Source: Humulus lupulus
Lineage: Eukaryota > Streptophyta > Magnoliopsida > Rosales > Cannabaceae
NCBI RefSeq assembly: GCF_963169125.1
Contig: NC_084794.1
Span: 116,164,358 to 116,228,357, forward strand
Direction: 5' to 3'
DNA: 64,000 nt
Below the pieces are notes generated by a model that did not search any database, had not been told where the DNA came from, and was given only the letters and a program-made list of their open reading frames with translations. Within the stretch, counting starts at the first letter, position 1. Each line of letters starts with the position of its first letter. The position numbers and the translations under genes are program-made. Positions 1-12,949 of this stretch are shown here, in pieces.

Positions 1-4
1 ATCG

Positions 5-700
5 ATGTCTGAAGCCATTCATGGATCTTTGGCTCAATACACAACCTCACATACTTTCTGGAAAGTAATGGAGCAACACTTTTCAATTCAATCTAAAGCT
101 CGACTGCTTCAGATTAAATCTCAACTCTCGATGATGCAAAAGGGTAATCAATCTATTTCTAACTATTATGACAAAGTCAAATTACTTGTTGATTCCTTAT
201 CAACTGTTGGACATCCAATGGAAGAAAATGATATTATTATGCATCTTTTGAATGGTCTTTGACCCGAATATTATCCTCTTGTAGTGCATGTCACTAGTCT
301 TGTTGATAATCTTTCTTTTGAGTCTATTCAGTCATTACTTCTTTCTAATGAAATTCGACTGAAAAACACTATCATATTGGTATTTGTCAAGCAAAATGTC
401 TGCAAATCTCCCTGTTGGATCCTCCAGATATGGTTCTCAATTAAATGGCAATAGGTTCTCAGCTCCTCCTGGTCGTGCCACTGGTCCCTCCTTCAAATTA
501 GCACGACCACCCAACAGATTTTCTGGTAGAGAAGCTCCCTCCATTCCTCACCTAATTTGTCAAGTATGTCACAAAGCTAGACACACTGCAGCAGTTTGTC
601 ATTATCACTTTGATAGAGCTTTTCTTACAATAAAGATTGGCGAATCTCAGCAACTTTCCTTCTTCACTGAAATTGAAGATGATGGTCCATAAGCATATTT
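5..700 (+). pseudogene. Copia gag (UBN2-type) with zinc knuckle, broken
   Basis: Codons from 5 to 262 give a helical copia gag segment (motifs FWKVMEQHF, LLQIKSQL, YYDKVKLLVDSL). A stop at 260-262 is followed in the same sense by more gag. The second open stretch, 384-692, carries a CX2CX4HX4C knuckle (CQVC-HKAR-H-TAAV-C, about 560-600). The gag start is probably left of the window or close to position 5. It would package the element RNA; here it is non-functional because of the stop and a frame change near 370. Confidence 0.75.
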
Positions 701-1816
701 GACAACAATGGTTCTTGATCCGGTGTTGACCATGAATGGTATGCAGACACATGTGCCACCAATCATGTTGCTATAGGATTGGAGAGTCTTGAATTTGAAA
801 TTTTGTACAATGCTGTGAATCTTTAGCTGTTGGCAATGGTAAGCATTTAATGATATCTCACATTGGTAACTCTTCTTTACCCTCTTCTTCAACTCATCTC
901 AAACTAGATTTTGTTTTGAAAGTCCCTCAGATTACCAAAAATCTAGTTAGTGTTTCTAAACTTTACCAAGGAGAACAATGTTTTCTAGAATTTCACTCTA
1001 CATGTTGTGTTGTTAAGGAAAAGTATACAGTGAGGGTTCTACTTAAAGGAAGAGTCAAAGATGGGTTGTACTTTCTGTACCAAAATTCACTAGCTCGCCA
1101 ACATGTTCATCTAGAGTCTCACCTAGCCACTACTCAATCAGATTCTAGTTTTCCAATTTTTTCATGTTCTTGTACTCATACATGTAAAAATCAACATTTT
1201 ACATCAGATTCTACTTCTTGTATTTCATCACAAGTTAATAAAAGTATATCTTTTTCTTCCAATATCAGCTCTTATCCTAAAGTTTTTTAATCAAATATTG
1301 TGCAAACTGTTAACATTTTGCATTCAAAATTGGGACATCCAACACCTAGAATTCTTGCAAAAGTTCTATCTAAAGTCAAACGTATACCTTCATTAATAGA
1401 CCTAGAATTCTCTTAATATTGCCAAAAAGGAAAGAGTCATAAACTTCCCTACAAAATATCTAAATCTAGACCTTCACATCCATTGGAGCTCTTGCAGACT
1501 CATATTCGGGGCTTAGCCCATCCCCCTTCTAAAGAAGGATAGTGATATTATGTACATTTTTTAGATGATTACAACATTTTTACATGGATTTTTCCACTAA
1601 CATTAAAATACCATGCTTCTGACACATTCATTCAGTTCAAAAGAATTGTTGAAAAATAATTCAATCTTCCTATTAAAGCTGACCAATTTGATTGGGGAGG
1701 AGACTATGTGTCTTTTTCTCATTTTTTGGCTAACAATGGTGTTAACTTTCAGCATCCTTGTCCTCATGATCATGAGCAAAATGGAAGAGCAGAACGGAAA
1801 CATAGCATATCACAGA
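701..1816 (+). pseudogene. Copia protease, GAG-pre-integrase and N-terminal integrase, broken
   Basis: Near 735-770 a degenerate protease start is visible (WYADTCATNH in place of the usual D-S/T-G-A). Codons 850-1290 continue the protease/linker region (LVSVSKLYQG). From about 1316 the GAG-pre-integrase motif HSKLGHPTPRIL appears, then the integrase zinc region (YCQKGKSHKLP) and the catalytic-core start, ending in NGRAERKHS at about 1800 just before the gypsy insertion. Several in-frame stops are present (for example near 1415, 1543 and 1655). Confidence 0.75.
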
Positions 1817-2243
1817 TGTAACGACCCAAAAATGCTGGGAGGGCACAACTGGATATGTATGTGATTACATGATTTAATGCATGACTATGTGGCATGCATG
1901 ATATATATGATGATGTGAATAGATTATATGCATGTTTATGAGTATTAGATATGCATGTGGGCCCTTTATTGCTTATAAGGGCATATGTAATTTTGACCGT
2001 CAGGGCATAAATGCGATTATATGTGATAAATGGTAGAGACCATATTATTATGTGGATATATTTGCAGTACACAACTTGAGGCGATCCTAGTGAGCGGATT
2101 AACAAAATAGTAAAAGGAGGGTTTAATATCCGGCTCGGGGTGGGCCTAGGGGTATTTTGGGAACTTTGAGGATATTTTGGGGTTTGTTGAGTAATGAGAA
2201 AGTATTTGGTATTTATTTGGGCACGATGGGATTAATTGACACC
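1817..2243 (+). repeat. Gypsy LTR, 5' part, forward orientation
   Basis: Begins TGTAACGACCCAAAAATG. It matches the reverse complement of about 3460-3912 over nearly its whole length, including the shared ATATCCGGCTCGGGGTGG block. Similarity stops at about 2243, just after GATTAATTG. At 2219-2273 a short hairpin (GGGCACGATGG with CCATCGTGCCC) lies at the junction to the reverse LTR. Confidence 0.7.
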
Positions 2244-2249
2244 ATATAG

Positions 2250-3912
2250 GATGGCTTTAATACCATCGTGCCCTTAGGCTAAGCCCTCTGGTTAAATAGC
2301 TGATCACAGCTCGCTTAGGCCGAGTTGCGTTCAGTACGCTTATCATCAAACTTGACACCCTTAGGTCGTAGTTTCTTATTGAATATAACAACCATACAAT
2401 TACAGAATACATACATTCAATTACAGGGAATCTTAGTCCCAAACACAACCACGGTTTCGAGCATGATCCTTAGTCTTGAGCCTTAACTGTAATCCTAGTC
2501 ACAAGCAATAGTGGATCACTATCAAATTCTAATCCAATAAATAACTTTGGATTATATTAATCTAGCCTTCGGGACCTTGTATTCCACCAATCCGGGTTGT
2601 AGGTTCCTTCTCGAGACTTAACATTTGGGTTCTCGAGCATAAAACCCTCGAACAGCCCTAATTTTGCATTTGAGCCACAACCAGCCCCTTAAAGGGCGCG
2701 ACGCGCTCAAGTCAGAGGAAAAACTGCCTCACTGCTGAAGGACATGGGCCACGGCGCGCTATACCTTGTGCCACAGCATGCCTAGATAGAACAGAGGCCT
2801 TCCAGCCTCCTCAAGCACACTGGCCGCGGCACCTGAAGAACAGGGCTGCGGCCCGAGCCCCCAAACTCAGAAAACTAGCCTTTTCTTGCTTTTTTCCTCA
2901 AGCTTAAACCCCAAAATTCAACCCCAATCACCAGCCAAACTCAGAAGTAAGCTAAGAATCCTTAACCTTATAACGTAAACATCATATCTAGCCTATAAAC
3001 AATTCTCTTACACCAATCAAACACCCAAAACCTGTCACAAGCCAGAATTCCTGCAAGCTCTAAGTTCTAACTATTGTACAACAGAATTCAACAATTACAA
3101 CTTGAAACCTTACCTCAGCTTGAAGCTTAGATCCTCAACAAACACTTTGACTAATCCTAGTTTTAATTCCCTCTAGTTTCCAGCCCAAATACATTGAGTT
3201 TTTCTCCTACAAAGCTTCAGAGCATAAAGCTTAAGAAAGGGAGAGAGAGAGAGAGAGAGTGAACATGAGTGAGTGAGAGGGAGCGAGTGCTTAAGTGTTC
3301 TAGGGGTATTCTAGTTATGTCTAGAAGTTCATTGAGTTTATCCTTATTTCAAAAATGATCAAATTTCCCTTAAGCTTTCCCAGCCTCCTAATTATGTCTA
3401 GGGTTAAAATGGTCATTTCACGATTTCCGCTAATTCCTCGAATATTCCTACCATTTTCCAATTAATCTCGTCATGCCCAACTAATTACCAAATACTTTCT
3501 CATTACTCAACAAACCCCAAAATATCCTCAAAGTTCCCAAAATACCCCTAGGTCCACCCCGAGCCGGATATTAAACCTTGTTGTGACTATTTCATTAATT
3601 CGCTCACTAGGATTGCCTCGAAACGTGTACTGCAATTATATTCACATAATAGTGTGTCTGTACCATTTATCACATATAATTGCATTTATGCCCTAACGGG
3701 CCAAAATTATAGATATGTCGTTATAAACAATAAAGGGCGCACATGCATATCTAATACTCATAAACATGCATATAATATATTCATGTCATCATATATATCA
3801 TGCATGCCACATAGTCACGCATTAAATCATGTAATCACATACCTATCCAATTGTGCCCTCCAGGCACGCTAATCAAGGCACTAGACCCTATTATCATTTT
3901 TGGGTTGTTACA
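2250..3912 (-). repeat. Gypsy LTR, reverse orientation (3' LTR of the internal gypsy)
   Basis: Read on the minus strand it starts TGTAACAACCCAAAAATG at 3912, directly after a polypurine tract (minus strand CTAGGAGGGGATAGT, 3913-3927) and after the typical gypsy C-terminal stretch. It contains a GA/CT microsatellite at 3239-3259. The LTR is cut near 2250 and lacks a recognisable CA end. Nothing else is seen in this stretch. Confidence 0.65.
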
Positions 3913-3949
3913 ACTATCCCCTCCTAGTGAGAATTTTGTCCTCGAAATT

Positions 3950-6805
3950 TACCTGAATAAATCGGGATACTAATCCCGCATAGTTGAATCAAGCTCCCAG
4001 GTTGCTTCCTCAACCTTGTTATTCCCCCATAATACTTTGGCTTAAGGAATCGTCTTGTTCCTCAAAACCTTATCCTTCCTATCTAGGATCTGCACTAGTC
4101 ACTCCTCATACGATAAATCTGTCTGTAACTCCAGATCCTCATATCTCAATACACGAGTCGTATCTGAGACGTATTTCCGAATCATAGAGATGTGGAATAC
4201 ACCGTGAACTCTTGATAATGATGGTGGTAGAGCTAATCTATAGGCTACCTACCTAATCCTTTCCAGGATCTGAAAAGGTTCTATGAATCTAGGGCTCAAC
4301 TTACCCTTTTTCCCAAACCTCCTCATCCCTTGCAATGGTGAAACTCGCAGAAACACGTGGTCCCCTACCTGGAACTCCACATTCCTATGCTTAGGATCAA
4401 CGTAGCTTTTCTGTTTACTCTTTGAAGCGAGCATTTGAGCTCGGATCTTTTCAATAGCTTCATTATTCTTCTAAACCATCTCAAGTCCCAAATACTTCCT
4501 TTCTCCCATCTCATCATAATGAATGGACGATCAAAATTTTCTTCCATATAACATCTGGTATGGAGCTACTCCAACCATTGATTGATAACTGTTGTTGTAC
4601 GAAAACTAAATCAATGGAAGATACTTACTCCAAGACCCCTCGAAGTCTAGTGCACACGCTCTAAGCATGTCCTCAAATATCGGAATTGTCCTCTTAGACT
4701 GTCCGTTGATCTCAGGATGAAAGGTTGTACTGAACTTCAACTGAGTCCCCATAGCTTTCTGAAAACCATCCCAAAACTTGGAGGTAAATATGGGATCCCA
4801 GTCCGATACTATAGATTTAGGAACCCCATGGAGACGCACAATCTTCCTGACATATAACTCTGCGTGCTGATCCATAGTATAGGTCATCGTGACCGGTAGA
4901 AAGTGAGCTGATTTGGTGTATCTGTCTACTATCATCCACACCGAGTCATGTAGCCCTACTGTCCTGGGTAAACCTCCCATGAAATCAATGGTAATGTCTT
5001 CCCATTTCCACTCTGAAATACCTAAAGGCTGTAGAAACCCCGCTGGTCACTGATGCTCATCCTTCACCAGCTGACAAGTTGAACACTTGGCCACGTATCC
5101 AACTACGTCCTTCTTCCTCCCAGGCCACCAATATAAAGTCCGTAGATCCTGATACACCTTCGTGGTGCCTAGATGGAGTAAGTATGGTGTAGTATGGGAT
5201 TCATCAATTATCTCTCGTCTAATACCCATATCCATCATAACACAGATCCGATCTTCGTACCGTAGTAAACCTGTCTCTGAAATGGAATAATCCTTAGCCA
5301 CTCCAGCTAGGACATTCCTTCTAACCTGCTGCAACTGCGCGTCATCCAACTAAGCCTCTCTTATCCTCTCTAGAAGGGTAGACTGTAAAGTAATATTTGC
5401 CAACCAGCCCACAACAAATTCTATCCTTGCTCTAGCCATCTCTTTTGCTAACTCTTTCGATATCTATCCAGAACTAAACAACTGTCCATCCGACTCAGCG
5501 CATCTGTCTCTACATTGGCTTTTCGAGGGTGGTAAAGGATGTCACAGTCATAGTCCTTCTCCAATTCTAGCCAACGTCTCTGTCTCATTTTTATGTCCTT
5601 CTGTGTAAAGAAATACTTCAAAATCTTATGGTCGATTTATATCTCGCACTTCTCCCTATACAGATAATGCCGCCATACTTTCAATGCGAACACCACCGCT
5701 GCAAACTCTAAGTCATTGGTAGGGTACTGCTCCTCATAATCCTTCAGTTGTCGCGACGCATAGACAATTACCTTCTCATTCTGCATCAACACGCATCCCA
5801 ACACCAGTTTCAATGCATCATAGTATACTACAAACTTTCATCCCTACGAAGGAAGACTCAACACAGGAGTAGTAATCAGTAGTCACTTCAGTTTCTGGAA
5901 GCTACCCTCACACTTTTCTGACCAAGTGAACTTCAGATTCTTCTGTGTCAATTCAGTCAACGGTGTGGCAATCTTCGAGAACCCTTCCACGAACCGTCTG
6001 TAATATCCCTCTAATCCAAGGAAACTCTTAACGCCTTGGGCAATCCCTAACTGCCTCTACCTTGGCCAGATCTACCTTAATCCCACCTCTACTAACAATG
6101 TGTCCAAGGAATGTCACTTCTTGTAGCTAGAACTCACACTTCTTAAACTTAGCATACAACAGATGCTCTCTCAATCTCAATAATACCTGTCGGAGATGCT
6201 GCTCATGCTTTTCCTCTGAACTGGAGTAAACTAAGATGTCGTCGATGAAGACAATAACAGATAGATCCAAAAAAATCCTTGAACACTAAGTTCATCAGAT
6301 CCATAAACGCTACTGGGGCATTGGTCAAACTGAAAAATATGATCAGGAACTCATAATTCCCATACCTCGTATGGAAGGCCATCTTCATAATATCCTCATC
6401 CTTGATCTTCAGCTGGTGATAACCAGATCAAAGATCAGTCCTCAAGAATATTGTATTTCCCTACAGTTGATCAAACACGTCATCGATCCTTGGTAAGGGA
6501 TACTTGTTCTTGATGGTCAACTTGTTCAACTCCTTGTAGTCTAGTCCCATCCTTCTTCTTTACAAATAAAACCGGAGTACCCTATGGCGAGAAGCGAGGT
6601 CTAATAAATCCTAAGTATAGAAGCTCTTGCAATTGTATCTTCCACTCCTTCAGCTCTACCAGAGCCATCCTATATGGTGCCCTCGACACTGGCAATGACG
6701 AACTGAATCTCCCTTTGCGGCGGCAATCCTGGTAAGACCTCAGGAAACACGTCCAAGAACTCGTATACCAGTCTAGTCTCTTCTGATCCCACTGGCGTAA
6801 CCCTA
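3950..6805 (-). pseudogene. Decayed gypsy pol: RT, RNase H, integrase, chromodomain-like tail
   Basis: On the minus strand the order from 6805 down is RT (6203-6388 includes [15 protein letters not shown] and a later FSLTNAP motif), RNase H (about 5500-5950), integrase zinc domain (5047-5349, LYWWPGRKKDVV with CSTCQLVK), integrase core (4606-4980, WMIVDRYTKSAHF, IVSDWDPIFTSKFW, INGQSKRTI), the [14 protein letters not shown] segment (4249-4434) and a chromodomain-like tail. The integrase catalytic glutamate is K in the QSKRTI motif, and stops and frameshifts are frequent. The reading is cut at 6813 and continues at 28428 with protease and gag. It resembles the intact gypsy at 39718-44358 but is much older. 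Confidence 0.85.
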
Positions 6806-6813
6806 GTGGTATA

Positions 6814-7837
6814 TGTTATATTATTTCATATAATATAATATTAGATTAAATAATGTGACAAAATGTGATTTGTCACACCTTGTAACATATTATTGAGAGT
6901 CATAAAATTGGACACATGTGTGTGTCCAAATGTGACTCCCATATTTATTGACATATTTTGGAGTTACAAAATCAGTTACAAATTTGTAACTCCCAAATAT
7001 TACCCAATAATGTGTATATTATATGTTACACATTTGAGATTGGATTTCATAAAGCCATATGAGAAATGGCTGATAGAGATGTGATTTTAACTCCCATATT
7101 GTGTATGGAAGTTACAAAATCAAGTGGGAATAAATTGGAATGTTTTGGAAAAAACTGAAAAAATTTGTTGCTGAACTTGACTGAGCGTCGCGGGGCCTGG
7201 AACATGCACCGCGACCCTAGTGGCTGACAACTTCTTTGAATTTTGGTTTTTATCCAATTTTGAACGTTTCCAACAGCCAAGTAACTCCCAAATCTCTATT
7301 TTAATTCCATAAAATATCCAATTAAACATTGGTAACAGCCATGGGGGTTGGTGGAATTTGAAATTCAAAGGGGTTTCTCAAACTCTATAAATAGGAGACT
7401 AATGCTCACTTGTATGACACACCATTTTTCATCCACAAAGCACTTGGCTGAAAAATACACCAAAAGGCTTGATAATTCCAGAGAGCTATTTCCTATAGAG
7501 ATCCCTTAGTGCTTAGAGAATAGGGGGAAATAAGCTTTTGGACAAAGGTCTTGAGCCTTGTTCAAGTTGGTGATCCCCACTACTCTACACTTTGGTTGTG
7601 TGAGAGTTTGTTTGTGTGTTCATTCTTTTGTTCTTCTTGTTCTTCTTATTTACTTGTATTGTTATAGTATTGAGTTTGTAATCTTCTTCTTCTACATCTA
7701 TTTATTTACTTGTATTTTGAGCAATTGAGTTGTAATACTTATTTAATAAATATTGTCTTGTACATTGTATTTTTGCATAGAGTTGTATTTGGTTTTTTCC
7801 ATAATTCCATTGAGCAATAATATATATTTTCCTAACA
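6814..7837 (+). repeat. 5' LTR of the gag-only element
   Basis: Starts TGTTATATTATTTC, ends TTTTCCTAACA. A TATA box lies at 7386-7393. Relative to the 3' LTR it has two extra segments: about 30 bp near 6935-6985, and about 20 bp near 7190-7212 rich in G+C. After the LTR, ATCAAAAGCTT (7838-7848) may be a worn initiator-Met primer site. Confidence 0.85.
7386..7393 (+). promoter_or_regulatory. TATA box of the gag-only element 5' LTR
   Basis: TATAAATA within CTCTATAAATAGGAGAC, about 450 bp before the LTR end. The same site in the 3' LTR (near 27970) reads TATCAATA, so only the 5' copy keeps the consensus. Confidence 0.6.
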
Positions 7838-7864
7838 ATCAAAAGCTTATTCCTCTTTGTTTCA

Positions 7865-8743
7865 ATGGAAGGGGAGACCATCAAGATCATGAACCAAGAC
7901 CTAGTGAGGTTGGATAGGTTTGATGGATCCAATTTCACTAGGTGGCAAGACAAGGTGAAATTTCTTTTTACAACACTGAAGATAGCCTACATCCTTGAGT
8001 CATCCTTGGCACCCCTAGCCGAGCCATCCGACAAAGACACTCCCAAGGAGGTGGAGAAAAGAAGGAAGAAAGAAGAGGACAACCTTCTTTGTAGGGGTCA
8101 TATCCTTAATGCCCTATTCGATAGGCTATATGATCTCTATACCAATACCAAATCCGCGAAGGAGATTTGAGATGCCTTGGAGAGAAAGTACAAGGCTGAG
8201 GAAGAAGGTACAAGAAAATTCTTAATTTCTCAATATTTTGAATTTTCTTTCATTGATGGGAAAACTCTTTTACCTCAAATTCATGAGTTACAAGTGATTT
8301 TGAACAAGTTGAAAGTTCTAAAGATTGAGCTTCCCGAGGCCTTCCAAGTTGGTGCAATAGTGGCAAAATTACCACTAACTTGGAGGAGTTATAGGAAAAT
8401 AATCCTCCATAAGAATGAGGATTACACTTTGGAAGAGATCCAAAAACACATTAGAATTGAAGAGGAATCGAGAATAAGAGATAAGGGTGTGAATGAGTCT
8501 AAAGATGAGACTTCCAAGGCCAGTGCGGTTTCATACAAGCCTCCAAATGGCAACAACAACAACAAAAGGGGTAGTGGGAACCCTTTAGGTCCAAAGAAAT
8601 ATCATGGACAATTCAAAGACGTGAGAGGTCATTGTTTTGTTTGTGGAAAACCCGGGCACTATGCTAGAGTGTGTAGGTACCGAAATGACCCACATGAGAA
8701 TGAGGTAAATGCTATAGAAAAGGAAGAAGAGATCCTAGCATGA
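7865..8743 (+). pseudogene. Copia-type gag of the gag-only element, one nonsense codon
   Basis: One frame runs from ATG 7865 to the stop at 8741-8743 (292 codons), broken only by TGA at 8168-8170 where a tryptophan codon is likely (EI-stop-DALERKY). The N terminus (LVRLDRFDGSNFTRWQDKV) and the core (FIDGKTLLPQIHELQ, LPLTWRSYRK) are copia gag. A CX2CX4HX4C zinc knuckle (CFVCGKPGHYARVC) lies near codon 260. The protein would form the capsid. Protein-coding content ends here. Apart from one likely G-to-A change, the ORF appears well kept. Confidence 0.85.
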
Positions 8744-9718
8744 TTACCATGTTTATGTGCCTTGTTGGGAAAATTTTTATTTTGTAATAAATCTTGTACT
8801 CTTGAAAGCTATCAATAAAATTAAAGTATTATTCTATGATAATTCTTTATTTTGCTATGAGACATTAACAAAGTGAACTTGTTAAAATAATAGGTAAGTG
8901 TGAAGACCTATTATTTCATAATGTGATTATTTGTCTGAGAAATTCTCACATTACACTTGTGTTCACATTTTATTTTGTGAAATATATAAAAGAAAGCAAC
9001 CAAGTGAAAGTTACTTTCAAATAAGTGTGTCTTGCTTTAGCAAGTAAATGAATCAAGATAAACATTGAGGTTTTTTATCTTGATCTATTGAGTGTTTATC
9101 ATGAAGCTTAAGGACTCATGATGAACTTTGACAATCATAGGTCTAGATTTATCTTGGAGGATTAATGACTTATTAGAAATGAAGAGATTTCTATTTTAAA
9201 GTGATATTTTATTGTCACTATATGAGAAAAGTGGGGGTGATGCTCCAAAGCTAATCAATTTATTTTGTTGTTAATTAATTGATTAATTTGGTCATTCTAC
9301 CAAATAGGTGATTTGGAATTCCACATTCTAAATCACATTAGCTATATATGTATAGAATGGATAAATCTAGACATGCTTGGTGTCTAAAGTTATTGTTTGT
9401 AATATTTTGATTCAAGAATGAATCAATTTAAAACATAAATGAGAATTCTAGAAACAAAATAGGTTTCTAGAATTAATATTCAAGGAAAATGTTTATCTTG
9501 GATATAAAACTATAAAATAGTGGGGTTGTTGACTATGGTCAAAATCACTATTTTAAAGGGGTAACTATTTTAATCGAACTATGGCTAGAAACAAAGTTTG
9601 AATAAAATAATGAGAGTGTCTAAGTATGCATACATGAGAAAAGAAATGATTCAAATGGAATCAATTTTACATCTCAAGAGATGGGACTTAGACTCCCTAA
9701 ATAGATTCACGGTTGATG
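8744..9718 (+). other. Non-coding 3' region of the gag-only element, left part
   Basis: AT-rich, with no long open frame and no pol motif in any frame. It continues after the CACTA element at 26845. The target trinucleotide ATG at 9716-9718 is duplicated at 26842-26844. Confidence 0.6.
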
Positions 9719-10100
9719 CACTACAAGAAAAAACAGTATTCATAACACTTAAAAACTGCTAACCGAGACTATTGATAACACTTCTGAAAATGCTAACATA
9801 GCCCCTGTTATTAAAAGTCCAGTGTTTTCTATAACAGTATTTGAATGTTATGTTCGGTGTTATCTTAAACTATTCAATAACACATTTTTAGGTGCTATAA
9901 TATTCAAATAATGACATTTAGATAGAGTTTTTGGTTATAAATTTGAAATTTAATCTTATACTTTTTTCATAACACTTTTCAACTGTTACATTTGATTATT
10001 TTGATAAACATTTTTAGTTTGTTATATTATATAAATCATAACGATTTTTTATGCTTATAATATGTTTTTAAATCATAACATATAGTAATAAAATTTTAAA
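9719..10100. repeat. Left subterminal region of the CACTA element
   Basis: The motif ATAACACTT and its inverse (AGTGTTTT, GTGTTATC) recur several times between 9740 and 9900. Clustered subterminal motifs in CACTA elements are binding sites for the element's DNA-binding protein. The assignment as binding sites is inferred. Confidence 0.5.
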
Positions 10101-10541
10101 TTTTATTTTGATGAGTATACTTATATGGTTTTTTTTTAATTAAAAGATTTTCATTATTGTATTTTGATAAAAAAAAAATTCAAAATTAATCATAAAATGT
10201 AATTCTCAATATATTGATAAACCATAAGTATTACATTAAACAATAACTAATTCAAACCATGAATGTGTCTACTTCATGAGATCTTAGTTCTAACTTAAGT
10301 TTGGAAGCATAAATTGATAAAGTTTTATAATCTTGAACAATTTTTACTTCAAAAATGAAAAATAGAAACATTACAAGATACACAAAAGTAAACGAAACTT
10401 GCTCCATCCTTCAATTCATCATCCTTTGTGCACTTGTCTTTGTTGTGAGTCCATTTGCTTAGCTACAACAAAATTTAAATAATTAATGCTTCAACTTAAA
10501 GTTATAGTAAACAGAAAGAGTACATAAAAAAAGTTAATTAC

Positions 10542-10934
10542 CTAATTATAACTTTATCAGCTGGCCATGCAATTATACTACCTATAGCATCTTTTATAGT
10601 AGACATAATTGTTGAAGGCCTCCACAGAAATGCATCATTCTTTCTCACAAGAACTATCCCCACTTTCATAGCACTAGGCCCAAGAGGAACATGGTGAACC
10701 TCATCCTTTGTATCACTTGAAATAAAATAACCTTCTGCAACAATTTCTCCAGATCCAATCCAATCTAATATTTTGCATCTGGAGCCATTGATTTTAATGC
10801 AGATATTAGTGAAATAACAACTATAATTGATACTACAACTCAAACTAATCCATACCTCTATAGGTGTTTGGCTAGAGTCAGAAAGTTTTAATGACAAGCG
10901 TATGCCCCCAATCCCATCATAATAGAGAGGTACC
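10542..10934 (-). pseudogene. Exon encoding a DUF8039 domain (CACTA-associated protein)
   Basis: Minus-strand exon, open from 10934 to a splice donor (GTAATT) at 10541. Motifs are GEIVAEGYF, VHHVPLGPSAMKV and DAIGSIIAWP, the usual signature of the DUF8039 domain found in proteins of plant CACTA elements. The second CACTA in this window has a related exon at about 47792-48050 (VVAEGVM, IHGVQLT, FIPWPKELV). Upstream exons are not recognised and the following exon (about 10400-10470) has stops, so this is a remnant of the element's own gene rather than a captured gene. Confidence 0.7.
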
Positions 10935-11638
10935 TGCCAAGTAAGAGATGAGGTTAACCATACAATCTACAACACAAAAATTATTGGTGCTCACAGATTC
11001 ATAAGTAAAATCACGACATAAAAATACAAACAGAACCAATACAGGAGAATATTTATCCCCAAGAGATTAAAATGGCCATGGCACTCACATGGCTTCAACA
11101 ATAGTTGGGTATTTTTAGTTAATAAAATATCAAATATCAAATAGATCTTAATAAATACCTAAACTATAGCCACTATAAAGAAAAAATAAACTTCATTCAC
11201 ACAAACCAAAAGAAACACAACTAATTGGGCTTCACTCAAAGACACATAGATATTGAATAAAACATTTCACAAATCCAAATTTTTAGACAATCAACCCAAG
11301 CTCTAATTTTATTTTTTTAATAATTGTCTACTCAAACTACTATTCACTTATCTCATAAAACTGTATTGCATTATTATTATTATTTGAAAAACAGAGAAGA
11401 AGATAAGACAATGTTAGCAGCATATACATATGTATGTATACGTTTTAGTATTGTTATTATTATTTGAAACTCTTGTTTTAGTGTGTACAAATTATATTTA
11501 AAAAGAAAGTCACCGCCCCTACAAATGTGCACAGCAAGCAGGAAAATCAAAAAATAAAAAAAAACATAAATATATATTATTACATATATATGGTGTATTC
11601 ATATATCCACTTGATATCTTTTTGATAATTTTGTGTAG

Positions 11639-12418
11639 TGATGAATGTTGATAATACTATAGTTTGTGCTAATATAACTAGTTTTACTCAGGGTTGTACT
11701 GCAACAGTGCTTCTGGTATGGACTGATGGTGCTGAAAATTTGTTTGCACAATGTGCAAATGTGGGGGACTCAGCATGTGTTATGAAGTACGTATCATGTT
11801 ATTTTTGTCTTCCTTAAATATATCTCTGTAAAATTAAAATATCATGAACCAACCCAACCAGCAATAAAATTCAAATAAATCACAAACTCAGACAGAATAA
11901 ACTTAAGCAATTGATGAAACACATTAACGCACACATGATCATGACAATGAACTTATGATGTTTTAATACAGTTTAGTAACTACTTTCACATATCATGTTA
12001 CTTTTGTCTTCCTTAAATATATCTCTGTAAAATTATTATTGTTTAATACTTATTAGATGTGGTCCAAATATAATTATAGAAGTACCTACATTGTAATTTA
12101 TACCAGCAGCATGATAATTTATACTGAATATGTTTAATTGTAGCAGTGCCAATGGGAAACCAATTAAGATGACGGAGGACCATAGAGTAGTTAGTCATAC
12201 TGAAAGACTGAGAATGGAAGAAAGAGGAGAGCCACTGAGAGATGGGGAAACACGATTATGCGGTACTTAAACTTCATTTTTTTGTTTTTGGACTACCATA
12301 ATCTTAAATAAAGAAGTAGTCACTTTTTGCCTCTTCTTCAGGCTTGAATCTTGCTCGGATGCTTGGAGACAAGTTTCTTAAAGAGCAAGATGCTCGGTTC
12401 AGTTTAGAACCATTTTAT
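11639..12418 (+). pseudogene. Captured fragment of a KAPP-type PP2C gene, three exons
   Basis: Three exons with introns kept: 11639-11786 (GCTATVLLVWTDGAENLFAQ, ANVGDSACVM), 12144-12262 (GKPIKMTEDHRVVSHTERLR, GEPLRDGETRLCG) and 12342 to about 12418 (LNLARMLGDKFLKEQDARFS). Acceptor AG and donor GT sites fit each junction. The sequence is the C-terminal half of a protein phosphatase 2C domain, closest in memory to kinase-associated protein phosphatase. The similarity ends after RFSLEP, so the catalytic domain is incomplete. It is on the + strand, opposite to the TOM1-like and LACS fragments. A functional phosphatase is not expected. Confidence 0.8.
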
Positions 12419-12949
12419 ATATTGGCTCTAGTCTTTGTACTATTAGAAGGGATAATGGTTTTTGTACACAGTTATAGACAGACAGTTTCCTTCATGTTTA
12501 TGTTTCTGGATCATAATTTTGATTCTATTTTCTAATATAAATTTCTAATTCTATTGTGACTATCAGTTTTTCTCTTTCTTTCCTTTGTGCCTAAATATAG
12601 TGAGGCTTGGACTCTACTTTGACTCTCAGATGATTCTCTTCTATGGATGAATATTCTGCTGAACTATAAAGGTGTGATTTAGTTTGGTTTTAGTATTTTA
12701 GCAGCTGACTATATAAGGTGTGATGCAACTGTAGTGGTCAAGATGTATATGAATTATAATGGGTTTCTTTTTATTAAATCCATAATAGTCTACTTATATG
12801 CACTGCAAATAACATATGCCCATGCATCAGAGCAATTACACTTGATAATTGAAATGATCTATTGCAACATCTAGGAACTACTATATAGGAAAAGTTTAAG
12901 CTGCTACATGTTGCAGTATCTGGTTATTCTAAAAATTACTAATACTATC
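12419..12949. other. Intronic or unassigned sequence in the CACTA element
   Basis: AT-rich, no open exon that I can identify. It lies between the PP2C fragment and a solo LTR. Confidence 0.4.

Noticed and set aside
1770..2105. Open frame similar to one at 3654-3872 on the other strand
   Set aside because: The match is only the inverted LTR copies; it is not a gene family.
7047..7368. Overlapping open frames in the gag-only LTR (also at 27658-27958)
   Set aside because: They lie inside LTR sequence, repeat in both LTRs with indels that change the frame, and have no domain.
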